From Pleionea litopenaei (GTDB lineage Bacteria; Pseudomonadota; Gammaproteobacteria; Enterobacterales; Kangiellaceae): a DNA stretch of 64,000 bases. The stretch is from contig NZ_CP133548.1 in assembly GCF_031198435.1 (NCBI RefSeq), positions 2,204,001 through 2,268,000 of the forward strand, given 5' to 3'. The position numbers and the translations under genes were made by a program. Numbering within the stretch: the stretch's first letter is position 1; every line of letters begins with the position of its first letter. Below the pieces are notes generated by a model. It did not search any database, was not told where the DNA came from, and worked only from the letters and a program-made list of their open reading frames with translations. Below are positions 17,204 to 26,433 of the stretch, one piece after another.

Positions 17204-18340
17204 TTAGTCCATTGGTAAAGTTATTTGATAACGTAAAGCACCATGATTTTCATGCACATCAAGCGTACCATTGACCAAAGAAACACGCTCTAACATTCCC
17301 GATAGCCCGTTACCCTCTTTCCAATCAGCCGCCACTTTGCCATTGTCATAGTAGGTAGCAACCAGCTCTTTTTCGAGCTGTTGCACTTGAATCCATGCTT
17401 TCGAAGCGCCGCTATGCTTTAACGTATTGGTAATCGCCTCTTGCAAACACCGCATAAGTGTTTCGGCAATCGATATATCTTCAATCGATAGATGATTGGG
17501 CAGCTGGCTCTCAAAGTTAATGGTAGGAATATTTTTCGTCAACAGATGCAACGACTGCGCAATATCAATCGACTCATTATGGCGCAATGTATCTACGGCA
17601 TCTCTGACATCATTCAATAATAGTTTGGCGATTCCATGACACTCATCAACCTGACGTTTAGCTTCTCCGTCACATACACGAGAGGCCACTTGGAGTTTAA
17701 TTGTCAAGGCTGTTAAGTGATGGCCAACCAAATCATGCAGATCTCTAGCAATGCGGGTTCGCTCAGTTTGTCTTGATACCTGAGCGAGCAAGTCTTGCGT
17801 TGCTATCAATTGATCATTCTTTGCTTGTAACTGTTGTGCGGTACTTCGCTCTCGCTGATTAGACACTGACAATACCAGCGCAAACATATGAAAAGTGCCG
17901 TATAACAAAGCTTGAATCCAAGTATTTCGATCGTGAACAAAGTAGGTAATCGAAAACCAAGAAGCGATCACCAAAATACTGACGACAACCGCCACCGGTA
18001 AAGTAACGAAGTGGCACATTACCGCCACCCAAATAATGGTTAAGATAGAAAGAAAGTCTACTCGTAAGATCCAGTGTAAATAAAACGCCATCGCCAACAT
18101 TACGATTAACGCAACAATCCGCCAACGCTTCGATAGTGGAGACAAATGCCAGTCATGTACTGCGACTAAATAAGCCGTTATATACCCGAGAAACCCGATA
18201 GCATAGCTCCAAAAAGGCGGCGCCGTGGTCGAGTTTCTTAGCAAATAAGTAACGATGCCGAATATCAATGCCCAAGTAACGATGGCCGTTAAATCGCCAG
18301 CATCAAATTGCCGTTTTAGTCGGTTTGTGAGGTTAGCCAT
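17204..18340 (-). CDS. DesK/NarX-type sensor histidine kinase
   Basis: The protein has about six N-terminal membrane helices (residues 15-170), no obvious extra sensory domain, then a HisKA_3 domain with the acceptor histidine in RTRIARDLHDLVGHHL and an ATPase domain with EAITNTLKHSGAS and GNGLSGMLERV. This architecture resembles DesK, a membrane-state sensor. I moved the start from an ATG at 18418 to the ATG at 18340 (378 residues), which has AAGG seven bases upstream. It pairs with the NarL-type regulator downstream and diverges from a membrane protein gene that could be a target. Confidence 0.9.
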   Translation of the reverse strand: MANLTNRLKRQFDAGDLTAIVTWALIFGIVTYLLRNSTTAPPFWSYAIGFLGYITAYLVAVHDWHLSPLSKRWRIVALIVMLAMAFYLHWILRVDFLSILTIIWVAVMCHFVTLPVAVVVSILVIASWFSITYFVHDRNTWIQALLYGTFHMFALVLSVSNQRERSTAQQLQAKNDQLIATQDLLAQVSRQTERTRIARDLHDLVGHHLTALTIKLQVASRVCDGEAKRQVDECHGIAKLLLNDVRDAVDTLRHNESIDIAQSLHLLTKNIPTINFESQLPNHLSIEDISIAETLMRCLQEAITNTLKHSGASKAWIQVQQLEKELVATYYDNGKVAADWKEGNGLSGMLERVSLVNGTLDVHENHGALRYQITLPMD

Positions 18341-18494
18341 TGAGTAGCCTTCTAGAAGAACTAAGCCTGAGTATAACAAGTCTGATTGATTGGCCAATAG
18401 GCCAAAAGTCATGATCACAACTGATGACTAATGGCACATGTACCCAAGGTTAAGCTTTTATAGACTAAGAGCGTAACTTAACAGGAGGTTCATT

Positions 18495-19244
18495 ATGCAC
18501 CAGGCTCATCAAATACTTTTATATATTCATGTCTTTATCGGTGCCCTTGCGCTGATCATATTTTGGGTACCGATAGCAACACGCAAAGGTGGTCGCTGGC
18601 ATGTTCAGTCTGGGAAGGCATTCGTATGGGGAATGTGGGCGGTGGGTATCAGCGGTGTCATTATGAGCGTGATCGTTTGGATGGATCCATTAGCCATTCG
18701 TTTTCCTGACAAAGAGGTTGACCCTGCCAAAGCCGTGCGTTTTATCGCTCATCAAAAAATGATCTCAGAATTTTTGTTTATGCTTTCTTTACTGGTACTG
18801 CATGGCGTAAAACACAGTATTCTTGTTCTTAAAGTGAAAGCAGACCGACAAGCTTTAAAAAGCTGGCATCATTTAGGTTTAATGATATTCCTGTTGGTGA
18901 CCGCTTTGTTCGTCGGCATTAAAGGATTAGTACAGAACCAAATACTGTTGCTAATTTTTGCTCCGATTGCGCTACTCAATGCAATCAATGGTTTGCGTTA
19001 CACGTTTAAAGCCCAAGTGAAACAGAGAGAATGGATCATTGAGCACTTCTCTAACATTCTTGGTTGTGGCATCGCAGTATACACCGCATTCTTTGCTTTT
19101 GGTGGTCGAACTTACTTTGAGCAGCTTTTACCGGGCATGTGGCAGGTTTTGCCTTGGGTGTTACCCGGAGTTATCGGCGTCGCAATGACATTCTTGTACA
19201 AGCCTCGGTATCAAAAAAAGTACCGAGTAACCGCAGACTCCTAG
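18495..19244 (+). CDS. Multi-pass membrane protein, possibly DUF2306-like
   Basis: This 249-residue protein has six to seven membrane helices and a very strong ribosome binding site (AGGAGG seven bases before ATG). Histidines at the N-terminus (HQAHQ, HVFIG) and in GRWHVQSGKAFVWG resemble DUF2306 membrane proteins, but I cannot confirm the family. It diverges from the sensor kinase gene across 150 bases, so regulation by that two-component system is plausible but only inferred. A perfect inverted repeat lies after it. Confidence 0.6.
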   Translation: MHQAHQILLYIHVFIGALALIIFWVPIATRKGGRWHVQSGKAFVWGMWAVGISGVIMSVIVWMDPLAIRFPDKEVDPAKAVRFIAHQKMISEFLFMLSLLVLHGVKHSILVLKVKADRQALKSWHHLGLMIFLLVTALFVGIKGLVQNQILLLIFAPIALLNAINGLRYTFKAQVKQREWIIEHFSNILGCGIAVYTAFFAFGGRTYFEQLLPGMWQVLPWVLPGVIGVAMTFLYKPRYQKKYRVTADS

Positions 19245-19273
19245 TTTTTAAAACGCTCAAATGAACTGAATAT

Positions 19274-19300
19274 CAATAGCATCGATCGCCGATGCTATTG
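19274..19300. repeat. Perfect inverted repeat between convergent genes
   Basis: CAATAGCATCG (19274-19284) and CGATGCTATTG (19290-19300) form a perfect 11-bp stem with loop ATCGC. It lies between the membrane protein gene and the convergent GFA gene. There is no T run on either side, so it is either a bidirectional mRNA-end hairpin or a protein site. Confidence 0.6.
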
Positions 19301-19321
19301 AAAGAACAACAACGGCGGCAT

Positions 19322-19708
19322 CTAAACTCTGATGTCGCCTATATCTTCTCTCGTTGATAGCTGACTGAGTGAATGACGAAACGAAACATCGGCCGATTTG
19401 ATTAAGCTTGGCCATTGAGAAACATTCGCCATTCGATAGTTCACCGCAAATAACTGCTCAGGAGCTGTTTCGCTGGACTCAAAATGCGTTAAACATCCAC
19501 ATCGCATGCAATGGTAAAACACCCGATCTTTGCCTGCAGCATAGCCTTGCGGTGCAAAATGATAACTTAAGGTTATCTGATCTGGCGCATACAGTCCCCA
19601 AAACGCTGCATAACGACGACACATAGAGCAATCACACTCCGATAATCGTAATGGTTTGTCTGGCAACACCATCTGGATATTTTGACAATGACAGGTTAAT
19701 TCAAGCAT
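19322..19708 (-). CDS. GFA family zinc-binding protein
   Basis: This 128-residue protein has the zinc-binding pattern of the GFA (glutathione-dependent formaldehyde-activating) family: C6-x-C8, C25-x-C27-xx-C30 and C67-xx-C70. Founding members were linked to adding glutathione to formaldehyde, but most have unknown function. No formaldehyde dehydrogenase is nearby. It is monocistronic between the membrane protein and mobA. Confidence 0.85.
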   Translation of the reverse strand: MLELTCHCQNIQMVLPDKPLRLSECDCSMCRRYAAFWGLYAPDQITLSYHFAPQGYAAGKDRVFYHCMRCGCLTHFESSETAPEQLFAVNYRMANVSQWPSLIKSADVSFRHSLSQLSTREDIGDIRV

Positions 19709-19806
19709 GACCCTACCTCCTTTGCAGACTCTACAAGAGAAGGCTAGACGATGAATTTGATCAATTCATGACAGAACCAAGATCAATCGATGATTGCCAC
19801 GACGGC

Positions 19807-20376
19807 TCAATGGTCAAGTTCCAGCGGTTGCTGGACTTGTAAATGCTGAAAGTCTTCGGGGGTATTTACGTTCACCAGCTTTTCGGGTTGACTGCAAGCA
19901 ATCGGCAAAGCGCCTATCGCTTGATAAAAAGTAAACATTGAACGATCTTCTGCATCAAACGAGAGTACCCGACTCAAATAGCTTTTTACCTGATCGTTAA
20001 CTCTAATTAGCGCTGGCAAACGAGTCTCTTCGAAATAAACACTTTCACCTATTTCAGCAGCACTGACTAATTCTTGCAATAGATAGGGATCCAACAAAGG
20101 CATATCAACGGGAACAAATAAAAAATACTCCTCAGCAATGGCATCACTGACACTAAAAATGCCTGCAAGCGGTCCTTTGTCATTAAATTGATCCGCAATA
20201 CCGTCCCATTTTTCTCCGCTGATCACTACTTTACGGCAACCACAATTGATCAATATTTCCATCGCGTGGTCTAGTAAGGTTTGTTTTTCATTTAGTGGAT
20301 GCGGTAACTCCGCTTTATCTAGCCCCATACGTGACGACTCTCCGCCCGCTAGGACCACACCAATAATGGAATCCAT
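19807..20376 (-). CDS. mobA: Molybdenum cofactor guanylyltransferase
   Basis: MobA transfers GMP to molybdopterin to make the MGD cofactor of enzymes such as formate dehydrogenase and nitrate reductase. The nucleotidyltransferase signature GVVLAGGESSRMGLDK is at residues 5-20, with FVPVDMPLLDP as the metal-binding segment. A longer frame opens with TTG at 20388, but GGGAG lies five bases before the ATG at 20376, giving 189 residues. No other molybdenum genes are in the window. Confidence 0.88.
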   Translation of the reverse strand: MDSIIGVVLAGGESSRMGLDKAELPHPLNEKQTLLDHAMEILINCGCRKVVISGEKWDGIADQFNDKGPLAGIFSVSDAIAEEYFLFVPVDMPLLDPYLLQELVSAAEIGESVYFEETRLPALIRVNDQVKSYLSRVLSFDAEDRSMFTFYQAIGALPIACSQPEKLVNVNTPEDFQHLQVQQPLELDH

Positions 20377-20524
20377 CCAATCTCCCAACTCTACTTTTTA
20401 GACGATAGTTTATTGCCTCAAAGCCTTCGCCATTCGGTGTATCGCCGATACCTTAGAAGGCTACTGCCTTTTCCTATTACAGAGTACAATATTGGCATTC
20501 TCAAACACAAGGCTACAAAACCCT

Positions 20525-20989
20525 ATGAATCGTTGTTGGTGGCTAATTACTCTGCTCTGCTGCAGCAATCTCAGTTGGGCAATCAATCCATTTAACAGTG
20601 ATGGTTGCAGTCTATTTCCGGACGGGACTTTGCGTCAGCAAACCTTGTGGCTGAGCTGCTGTGAGGCGCACGATCGAGCTTACTGGCAAGGTGGAACCTA
20701 TCAACAACGCATTGCCGCCGACTTAGCGTTGCAACAATGTGTCGACCAAGTCGGCGAGCCGGAAATCGCGCAAATTATGCTTGCTGGCGTTCGTGTAGGG
20801 GGCAGCCCATACTGGCCAACGTCTTTTCGCTGGGGTTATGGTTGGCCTTTCGGAAGAGGCTATCAGCCTCTTTCGGCAGCAGAACTTGAATTAATTGCTG
20901 CTCGCTGGAAAGACTACATAGCCAGCCAATCGAACAACGCTGTTCAAACGTCTGAGGTTGTTTCAACGCCTCCTACCAGCGACCTTTGA
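20525..20989 (+). CDS. Secreted phospholipase A2-like protein
   Basis: From the ATG at 20525 the protein has 154 residues: a signal peptide (1-19, ending SWA), then DGCSLFPDG and the motif CCEAHDRAYWQGG. The pair H49-D50 after adjacent cysteines is the active-site pattern of phospholipase A2 (CCxxHD). The GCS/FPDG segment may be the calcium loop. Later cysteine C73 region (LQQCV) could form a disulfide. So it is probably a small periplasmic or secreted esterase/phospholipase-fold protein; activity is inference. A TTG start at 20492 is possible but would put 11 residues before the signal peptide. It is convergent with prpE. Confidence 0.65.
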   Translation: MNRCWWLITLLCCSNLSWAINPFNSDGCSLFPDGTLRQQTLWLSCCEAHDRAYWQGGTYQQRIAADLALQQCVDQVGEPEIAQIMLAGVRVGGSPYWPTSFRWGYGWPFGRGYQPLSAAELELIAARWKDYIASQSNNAVQTSEVVSTPPTSDL

Positions 20990-21004
20990 TAGCCAAACGA
21001 GTGG

Positions 21005-22903
21005 CTACTGAGCTAACCCGGCTTTCACTTCGTCTAAAATAGCTGGATCATCGATGGTCGAAGGAACCGTATAGGGTTCATGCTGATAGATTTGTCGCAA
21101 CGTACGTCGCAGTATTTTACCGGAGCGAGTTTTGGGTAATCGAGCCACAATCAGTATCTCTTTTAAACAAGCAATGGCACCTATTTGATCGCGAATTCGT
21201 TGCACCAATTGCTGCTTCACCAAGCTCTGATCAGCCTCCGCTTGCAGGACCACAAAAGCAATGGGGAGCTCCCCTTTGAGGGTGTCTTGAACGCCAAGAA
21301 CCGCACACTCAGCCACCTGGGGATGAGCGGCAACCACCTCTTCCATTTCTCCTGTTGACAGTCGATGGCCGGCCACGTTGATCACATCATCAATTCGCCC
21401 CATCACGAACACATAGCCATCGTCATCAATAAAGCCGCCGTCACCGCTCAGATAATAACCCGGGTAAGCCGAAAAATAGCTACTGCAATAACGCTCATCA
21501 TCCTGCCACAGAGTCGTAAAGCATCCTGGAGGCAATGGCAGTTGAATGGCTATATTGCCTTGCTCCTGGGCATTAGCTTCGCTGCCATCATCGCGCAAAA
21601 TTTTAATTTGATAACCTGGCGTGGCGACCGTCGCACACCCTTCTTTAACAGGCATCGCAGTTAAACCAATCGGATTGCAAGCGATGGCCCATCCGGTTTC
21701 GGTTTGCCACCAATGATCATACACGGGCAGACCGCTCACTTGATTCAACCATTGATACGTTGGAGGATCCAAACGTTCTCCTGCTAAAAAGAACTTTTTA
21801 AGCGCCGAAAGATCGTGCGACTTTAACCCTTCGCCTTGCGGATCTTCTTTGCGAATGGCTCGAAACGCTGTTGGAGCCGCGAACAGTGCATTCACTTTGT
21901 AATCTTGGCAAACTCGCCAAAAGGCTTCAGCATTGGGGGTCCGAATTGGCTTGCCTTCGTAAAGTACCGTCGAACAACCTAGTATGAGCGGCGCATAAAC
22001 AATGTAGCTGTGCCCGACCACCCATCCAACATCACTGGCCGCCCAGAATACGTCGCCAGGACTCATTCCATAGACCGTTCGCATGCTGTAGTGCATAGCA
22101 ACCGCATGACCGCCATTGTCGCGCACCACGCCTTTAGGTTTTCCAGTCGTGCCAGAGGTATATAAGATGTACAGAGGATCGGTCGCGGCAACAGCAACAG
22201 CACCATGCGGCTGTGCCTTATCAACGGCCGTTTGCCAATCGACTTGGTTTTCGAGTTGTTCACTGCTCTGATACTGTTCACGATCAACAATCACGCAATG
22301 GTTCGGCTGATGGTTGGCCAGCGCTAACGCTTTAGCAAGCAGAGGCGTGTAAGGTATTATTTTCTCAATTTCAATGCCGCAGGTCGCGCTGATCACAACC
22401 TTAGGCTGGGCATCGTCAATGCGGATCGCCAGCTCATTAGCGGCAAAGCCACCAAATACCACGGAATGAATGGCCCCTAATCGCGCGCAAGCCAGCATGG
22501 CAACCGCGGCTTGGGGAATCATCGGCAAATAAATTAATACTCGATCCCCTTTGGTTACTCCTAACGCCGATAGCATCCCGGCGGCTTGTTCCACTTCTTG
22601 CAGCAACTCGGAGTAAGTCCATTGCTGCTTGGTGTCGGTCACCGGAGAGTCGTAGTACAAAGCGATTTGTTCTCCCCGTCCCGACACTACATGGTGATCC
22701 AGTGCCATAAAGCAGGTGTTCATCAAGCCATCGGGAAACCATTGGCTGTGAATCTCATCGGGTCGTTCTAGCGCCGTGCTTGGCGTTTCAAACCAGGGTA
22801 GAGCAGCGGCTTGCTGCAACCAAAATTCTTCGGGGTGTTGCTTAGCTTGATTGGCTTGTTGCTGGTAGGCTGAAAGGGCTACTGCTTCGTTAGAATTCGT
22901 CAT
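21005..22903 (-). CDS. prpE: Propionyl-CoA synthetase (PrpE-type acyl-CoA ligase)
   Basis: This 632-residue enzyme activates propionate (and often acetate) with ATP and CoA. The P-loop-like motif YTSGTTGKPKGVVRD, the YWQTE-type segment HWWQTETGW, GRIDDVINVAGHRLSTGEMEE and the C-terminal LPKTRSGKILRRT with the catalytic/acetylated lysine are all present. The sequence follows E. coli PrpE closely to the end (TIDDPAILDEV), more than it follows Acs. The methylcitrate genes prpBCD are not nearby, so it may serve short-chain acid salvage in general. Confidence 0.9.
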   Translation of the reverse strand: MTNSNEAVALSAYQQQANQAKQHPEEFWLQQAAALPWFETPSTALERPDEIHSQWFPDGLMNTCFMALDHHVVSGRGEQIALYYDSPVTDTKQQWTYSELLQEVEQAAGMLSALGVTKGDRVLIYLPMIPQAAVAMLACARLGAIHSVVFGGFAANELAIRIDDAQPKVVISATCGIEIEKIIPYTPLLAKALALANHQPNHCVIVDREQYQSSEQLENQVDWQTAVDKAQPHGAVAVAATDPLYILYTSGTTGKPKGVVRDNGGHAVAMHYSMRTVYGMSPGDVFWAASDVGWVVGHSYIVYAPLILGCSTVLYEGKPIRTPNAEAFWRVCQDYKVNALFAAPTAFRAIRKEDPQGEGLKSHDLSALKKFFLAGERLDPPTYQWLNQVSGLPVYDHWWQTETGWAIACNPIGLTAMPVKEGCATVATPGYQIKILRDDGSEANAQEQGNIAIQLPLPPGCFTTLWQDDERYCSSYFSAYPGYYLSGDGGFIDDDGYVFVMGRIDDVINVAGHRLSTGEMEEVVAAHPQVAECAVLGVQDTLKGELPIAFVVLQAEADQSLVKQQLVQRIRDQIGAIACLKEILIVARLPKTRSGKILRRTLRQIYQHEPYTVPSTIDDPAILDEVKAGLAQ

Positions 22904-23042
22904 CTCGAGTAAAACACTATTATGATCCGGTGTATCAAGATAGCGAATTTTTACTCAAGGTAACATTCGACGATCGGCTAATAGCCCTTTATTTATTATG
23001 GTTAATAAGTTTCAATATCTCGTGTATTCACTACAACTCTGG

Positions 23043-23927
23043 TTATCGCAACAGTAGTAAGGGCTTGTGCGTTTGCGCTAACATTTGCGCAGTAAAACTG
23101 CCCAGCAAAAAGTCGCGAATCCGATTGTGACTAAACGCTCCCATAATCGTTAGATCAATATCTTGTTGTTGTTGATAATCCGTTAACACTTGCTGCAAAT
23201 TTCCATTCAGTAGCACGGCTTCGACTTTTCGTTCGGCCGACGATAGCTTGGCTTTCGCTGTGGCCAATAAATGCTGTGAACTTTCGTTATCATCGCCAAC
23301 ATACACTAAATGAATGGGTGTATTTTCAAATAGAGGACTTGATGCCACCATACCCAAGGCTTTTTCGGCGGCTTCACTGCCATCGTAAGCCAGCATGGCG
23401 TTTTTAGGTAAACGGAAAGCTTCGTTCACCACCAAAATTGGTTTGTGAAGCGATCGAATAATGCTTTCTAATTGCGTACCCGTTCCAGAACTTTGTTCAT
23501 CGTGCATTTCCCCACGAATTCCAACCACCAACACCCGAATCTGCTCTTCCATTTCAACTAAGGCTTCACTCAAAAGGCCGTGGCGTTGGCGAATCTCAAT
23601 CGCTTCGACGTTCTGTGACGCTGCACGTTCTTTTGCCGCCTTAAGCATGCGATTGCCTTTCTCGATCAGCAGCTTACTTCGGCTTTGCTCAACCTCGGTT
23701 AATTCTCGAAGCAAGTCTTCTGAAGCTCCCAGCCCAATCGTGCCGGTTAAATCAGCAACCGCAGCGCCCGCTGTATGCTCAATGGTATGCAAGAACTTTA
23801 GTGGCGCCCCAACCTGCTTGGCGATCCATGCTGAATAATCGCAGACCGCCTCGCCCAAACTCGACCCATCGATACATGACAATACAAAACGTGCTTGTTG
23901 TTCTTTTTGTTCTGATGACGCAGTCAT
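23043..23927 (-). CDS. Tandem universal stress protein
   Basis: This 294-residue protein has two Usp domains (about 10-155 and 165-294). The second ends with TIMGAFSHNRIRDFLLGSFT, matching the G-x2-G-x9-G[ST] nucleotide-binding pattern in a modified form; the first has VLVVGIRGEMH. It starts two bases after the stop codon of the SulP transporter gene, so the two are co-translated. Usp partners of SulP transporters are common, and a role in transporter control or stress adaptation is inferred. Confidence 0.9.
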   Translation of the reverse strand: MTASSEQKEQQARFVLSCIDGSSLGEAVCDYSAWIAKQVGAPLKFLHTIEHTAGAAVADLTGTIGLGASEDLLRELTEVEQSRSKLLIEKGNRMLKAAKERAASQNVEAIEIRQRHGLLSEALVEMEEQIRVLVVGIRGEMHDEQSSGTGTQLESIIRSLHKPILVVNEAFRLPKNAMLAYDGSEAAEKALGMVASSPLFENTPIHLVYVGDDNESSQHLLATAKAKLSSAERKVEAVLLNGNLQQVLTDYQQQQDIDLTIMGAFSHNRIRDFLLGSFTAQMLAQTHKPLLLLR

Positions 23928-23929
23928 GA

Positions 23930-25423
23930 TTAATGTCCTCCTAACACTTTTTCGAGTTCTTCGGGTTTGTCGTGAACTCCGAATCTATCGACAATGGTTT
24001 CACTCGCCTGATTTAGGCCAATGACCTCAACTTCAGCACCTTCTCGACGAAACTTTACCACAGCCATGTCCAAAGCATAAACCGCTGATATATCCCAAAA
24101 ATGAGCGCGATTTAAATCAATCGTAATTCGGCTAACCGCTTCCTTAAAATTGAATTGTCCAATGAATTTATCCGCTGAATTAAAAAAGACTTGGCCAATC
24201 ACTTTATAGGTTCGATGACTGTTTTCTTCGTCCAATTCTTTCTCTACGTACATAAAATGACTGACTTTATTGGCAAAGAATAGAGCCGCTAATAACACGC
24301 CGACTAAGACACCATAAGCGAGATTATGTGTGTAAACCACCACCACAACGGTCGCCACCATCACAATATTTGTTGAAAGCGGATGAACTTTTAAATTACG
24401 AATCGACTGCCAATCAAAGGTACCAATCGACACCATAATCATTACGGCAACTAACGCAGCCATAGGAATTTGCGCGACCCAATCACTTAAAAAGACCACT
24501 AATATTAAAAGAACTGAGCCTGCAATTAACGTCGATAAACGACCTCGACCACCAGATTTTACATTGATCACTGACTGACCGATCATCGCACACCCAGCCA
24601 TTCCACCTAAAAAACCCGCGCCGATATTGGCAATACCTTGGCCTTTACACTCACGGTTTTTATCACTCGACGTATCGGTTAGGTCATCAACGATTGTGGC
24701 GGTCATCAATGATTCGAGCAGCCCCACTACAGCCAACGCAGCAGAATAAGGAAAGATAATTTTTAAGGTTTCAAACGTCCACTCGACTTCTGGCCACATA
24801 AAAATAGGCAAAGTGTCGGGCAGCTCGCCCATGTCACCAACCGTTCGAATTTCGAGACCCACAATCATCGCAAATGCTGTGCAGCTTAAAATACAGACCA
24901 AAGGCGATGGAATAACCTTGCCCACCACCGGTATGTGAGGAAATAGGTAAATGATTCCTAAACCAACGGCAGTCATCGCATAAACATGCCAAGTGACATT
25001 GGTAAGCTCAGGCAACTGTGCCATGAAAATCAAAATCGCTAGCGCATTCACAAAGCCGGTGACTACCGAGCGCGAAACAAAACTCATCAAGCTACCTAAC
25101 TTCAAATAACCCGCGATGATCTGTAACACACCGGTTAACAGAGTCGCAGCCAACAGATACTCTAGACCATGGTTCTTGACTAACGTCACCATCAAAAGCG
25201 CCATGGCACCGGTGGCGGCAGAAATCATGCCGGGTCGGCCACCAACAAAAGCGATGATCACGGCAATACAAAAAGAGGCATACAGACCCACTTTCGGGTC
25301 AACCCCTGCAATAATCGAGAAGGCTATCGCCTCGGGTATCAGTGCTAACGCGACGACCAACCCAGCGAGAATGTCTCCGCGAATATTGCCCAACCAATCG
25401 TGTTTGGTCGAATGTAAAATCAT
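23930..25423 (-). CDS. SulP family anion transporter with STAS domain
   Basis: This 497-residue inner-membrane carrier has ten or more membrane helices (about 15-385). The SulP signature near the start is [20 protein letters not shown], and [20 protein letters not shown] is the conserved loop of the core domain. A cytoplasmic STAS domain spans about 400-490. Substrates of the family include sulfate, bicarbonate and dicarboxylates; the sequence alone does not decide. A carbonic anhydrase is encoded 5 kb away, which makes bicarbonate possible but not shown. It is followed by a universal stress gene. Confidence 0.9.
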   Translation of the reverse strand: MILHSTKHDWLGNIRGDILAGLVVALALIPEAIAFSIIAGVDPKVGLYASFCIAVIIAFVGGRPGMISAATGAMALLMVTLVKNHGLEYLLAATLLTGVLQIIAGYLKLGSLMSFVSRSVVTGFVNALAILIFMAQLPELTNVTWHVYAMTAVGLGIIYLFPHIPVVGKVIPSPLVCILSCTAFAMIVGLEIRTVGDMGELPDTLPIFMWPEVEWTFETLKIIFPYSAALAVVGLLESLMTATIVDDLTDTSSDKNRECKGQGIANIGAGFLGGMAGCAMIGQSVINVKSGGRGRLSTLIAGSVLLILVVFLSDWVAQIPMAALVAVMIMVSIGTFDWQSIRNLKVHPLSTNIVMVATVVVVVYTHNLAYGVLVGVLLAALFFANKVSHFMYVEKELDEENSHRTYKVIGQVFFNSADKFIGQFNFKEAVSRITIDLNRAHFWDISAVYALDMAVVKFRREGAEVEVIGLNQASETIVDRFGVHDKPEELEKVLGGH

Positions 25424-25662
25424 AATAAGTCCTAGCTAAATAGTTGCTGATGCCGCACTTTTTCAAGTGCTGCCTACCGTCAGTTGTCTAATGGCCCAAA
25501 TAGTATAGATAACACCGGAGAACCCGGCTGCGCGATGTGAATTAGTATTTTACGCGTTTAAGTGGCGGCGGATTGTACAGCAGTTACCCTCACCTATCAA
25601 CGCGAAGGGAAGCGAGGAGATAAAGAGATGAAGAGTAATTTAGCTTGGCTTGCTAGGGCTAA

Positions 25663-25683
25663 AGCGGCCTATCAAAGACCGCT
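25663..25683 (-). terminator. Weak hairpin after the PepSY gene
   Basis: On the minus strand AGCGGTC-TTTGATA-GGCCGCT forms a 7-bp stem with one G-U pair just after the stop codon at 25704, followed by TTTAG. It is a weak terminator candidate. The rest of 25440-25703 shows no gene. Confidence 0.35.
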
Positions 25684-25703
25684 AGCTAAAACTTTGAACA
25701 AAC

Positions 25704-26243
25704 TTAAATAATCGCCAGCAACAGGAAACTGGCTAGACCGATGCCGGTAATCACCCAAGACTTTTTCTTTAAAACCGGGGAAGTAACCCCCAACAAAAAG
25801 CCGGAAACTAATATGATCACCAACCCAACGGCCATAATTTGTTGGAAAACTCGAAACCATGATGGGCCATGGCCTTTATGCAGCTCGATAATACTGGCAA
25901 TCAGACTTGGAGAGCGCTCAGTAACAGTGACATTATTGCTCTCAACACTAATAAGATAATGAGCGCCTGAGGTTGGTCTTGTCACCGCACGAGTTTTCGA
26001 ACCTCGCAAATAATCAAAATCTGCGTCTAAATTTAAACGAGTCAGCAAGGCTTCAACTTGTTCTTTAGCATCCGTAGCTTTTAAATCAATCGATTCAGCT
26101 TGGCCTTGATAAACGACGGACTCGCCCACTTCTCCTTTGATATCCATCAAATAAAATAAACCCGACAGTGCCATGATTAAAATCGCAGGTGCGAAAAAAG
26201 AGGCTAAGTACAGGTGGATAGATATCAATGTGCGACGATTCAC
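25704..26243 (-). CDS. PepSY-associated membrane protein
   Basis: This 179-residue protein has a first membrane helix (about 10-33, after MNRRTLISIHLYLASFF), a periplasmic PepSY-like region (about 40-120), and two helices at about 137-158 and 163-179. The opening motif, R-x-x-x-x-x-H-x-x-x, is typical of PepSY_TM proteins, many of which reduce siderophores or regulate peptidases. It is shorter than the full siderophore-reductase type. No iron genes are adjacent, and I see no convincing Fur box. Confidence 0.7.
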   Translation of the reverse strand: MNRRTLISIHLYLASFFAPAILIMALSGLFYLMDIKGEVGESVVYQGQAESIDLKATDAKEQVEALLTRLNLDADFDYLRGSKTRAVTRPTSGAHYLISVESNNVTVTERSPSLIASIIELHKGHGPSWFRVFQQIMAVGLVIILVSGFLLGVTSPVLKKKSWVITGIGLASFLLLAII

Positions 26244-26346
26244 GACAAACTCCTTCAGTTAAATTCCACGATACTGGTTTAAAATCAATTATTTGATCTA
26301 AACGACCTATCTCTAAGTCGCAGGTTATTATCTCAACAATAAAAAG

Positions 26347-26369
26347 GCAATAGACATTTGTTCTATTGC
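26347..26369. repeat. Inverted repeat in intergenic region
   Basis: GCAATAGA (26347-26354) and TCTATTGC (26362-26369) form a perfect 8-bp stem with loop CATTTGT. It lies upstream of the PepSY gene (start 26243) and downstream of the broken PhzF gene. Its role is unknown: terminator without T run, or operator. Confidence 0.45.
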
Positions 26370-26433
26370 AATGATGATAATTAAATTACCGCGACAACAA
26401 GTTTTTTAACTCCAACCCTTTTTATGCAGAGCC

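Noticed and set aside
19807-20376. Mobilisation protein, because of the name MobA
   Set aside because: The motifs are those of the molybdenum cofactor nucleotidyltransferase, not a relaxase; no plasmid or transposon genes are nearby.
23461-23838. 125-codon open frame on the plus strand inside the universal stress gene
   Set aside because: Low-complexity Ser/Ala/Arg-rich translation antisense to a clear gene.
26280-26400. Possible Fur box before the PepSY gene (ATGATGATAATTAAATT)
   Set aside because: Only loosely similar to the consensus in an AT-rich gap; chance match is likely.
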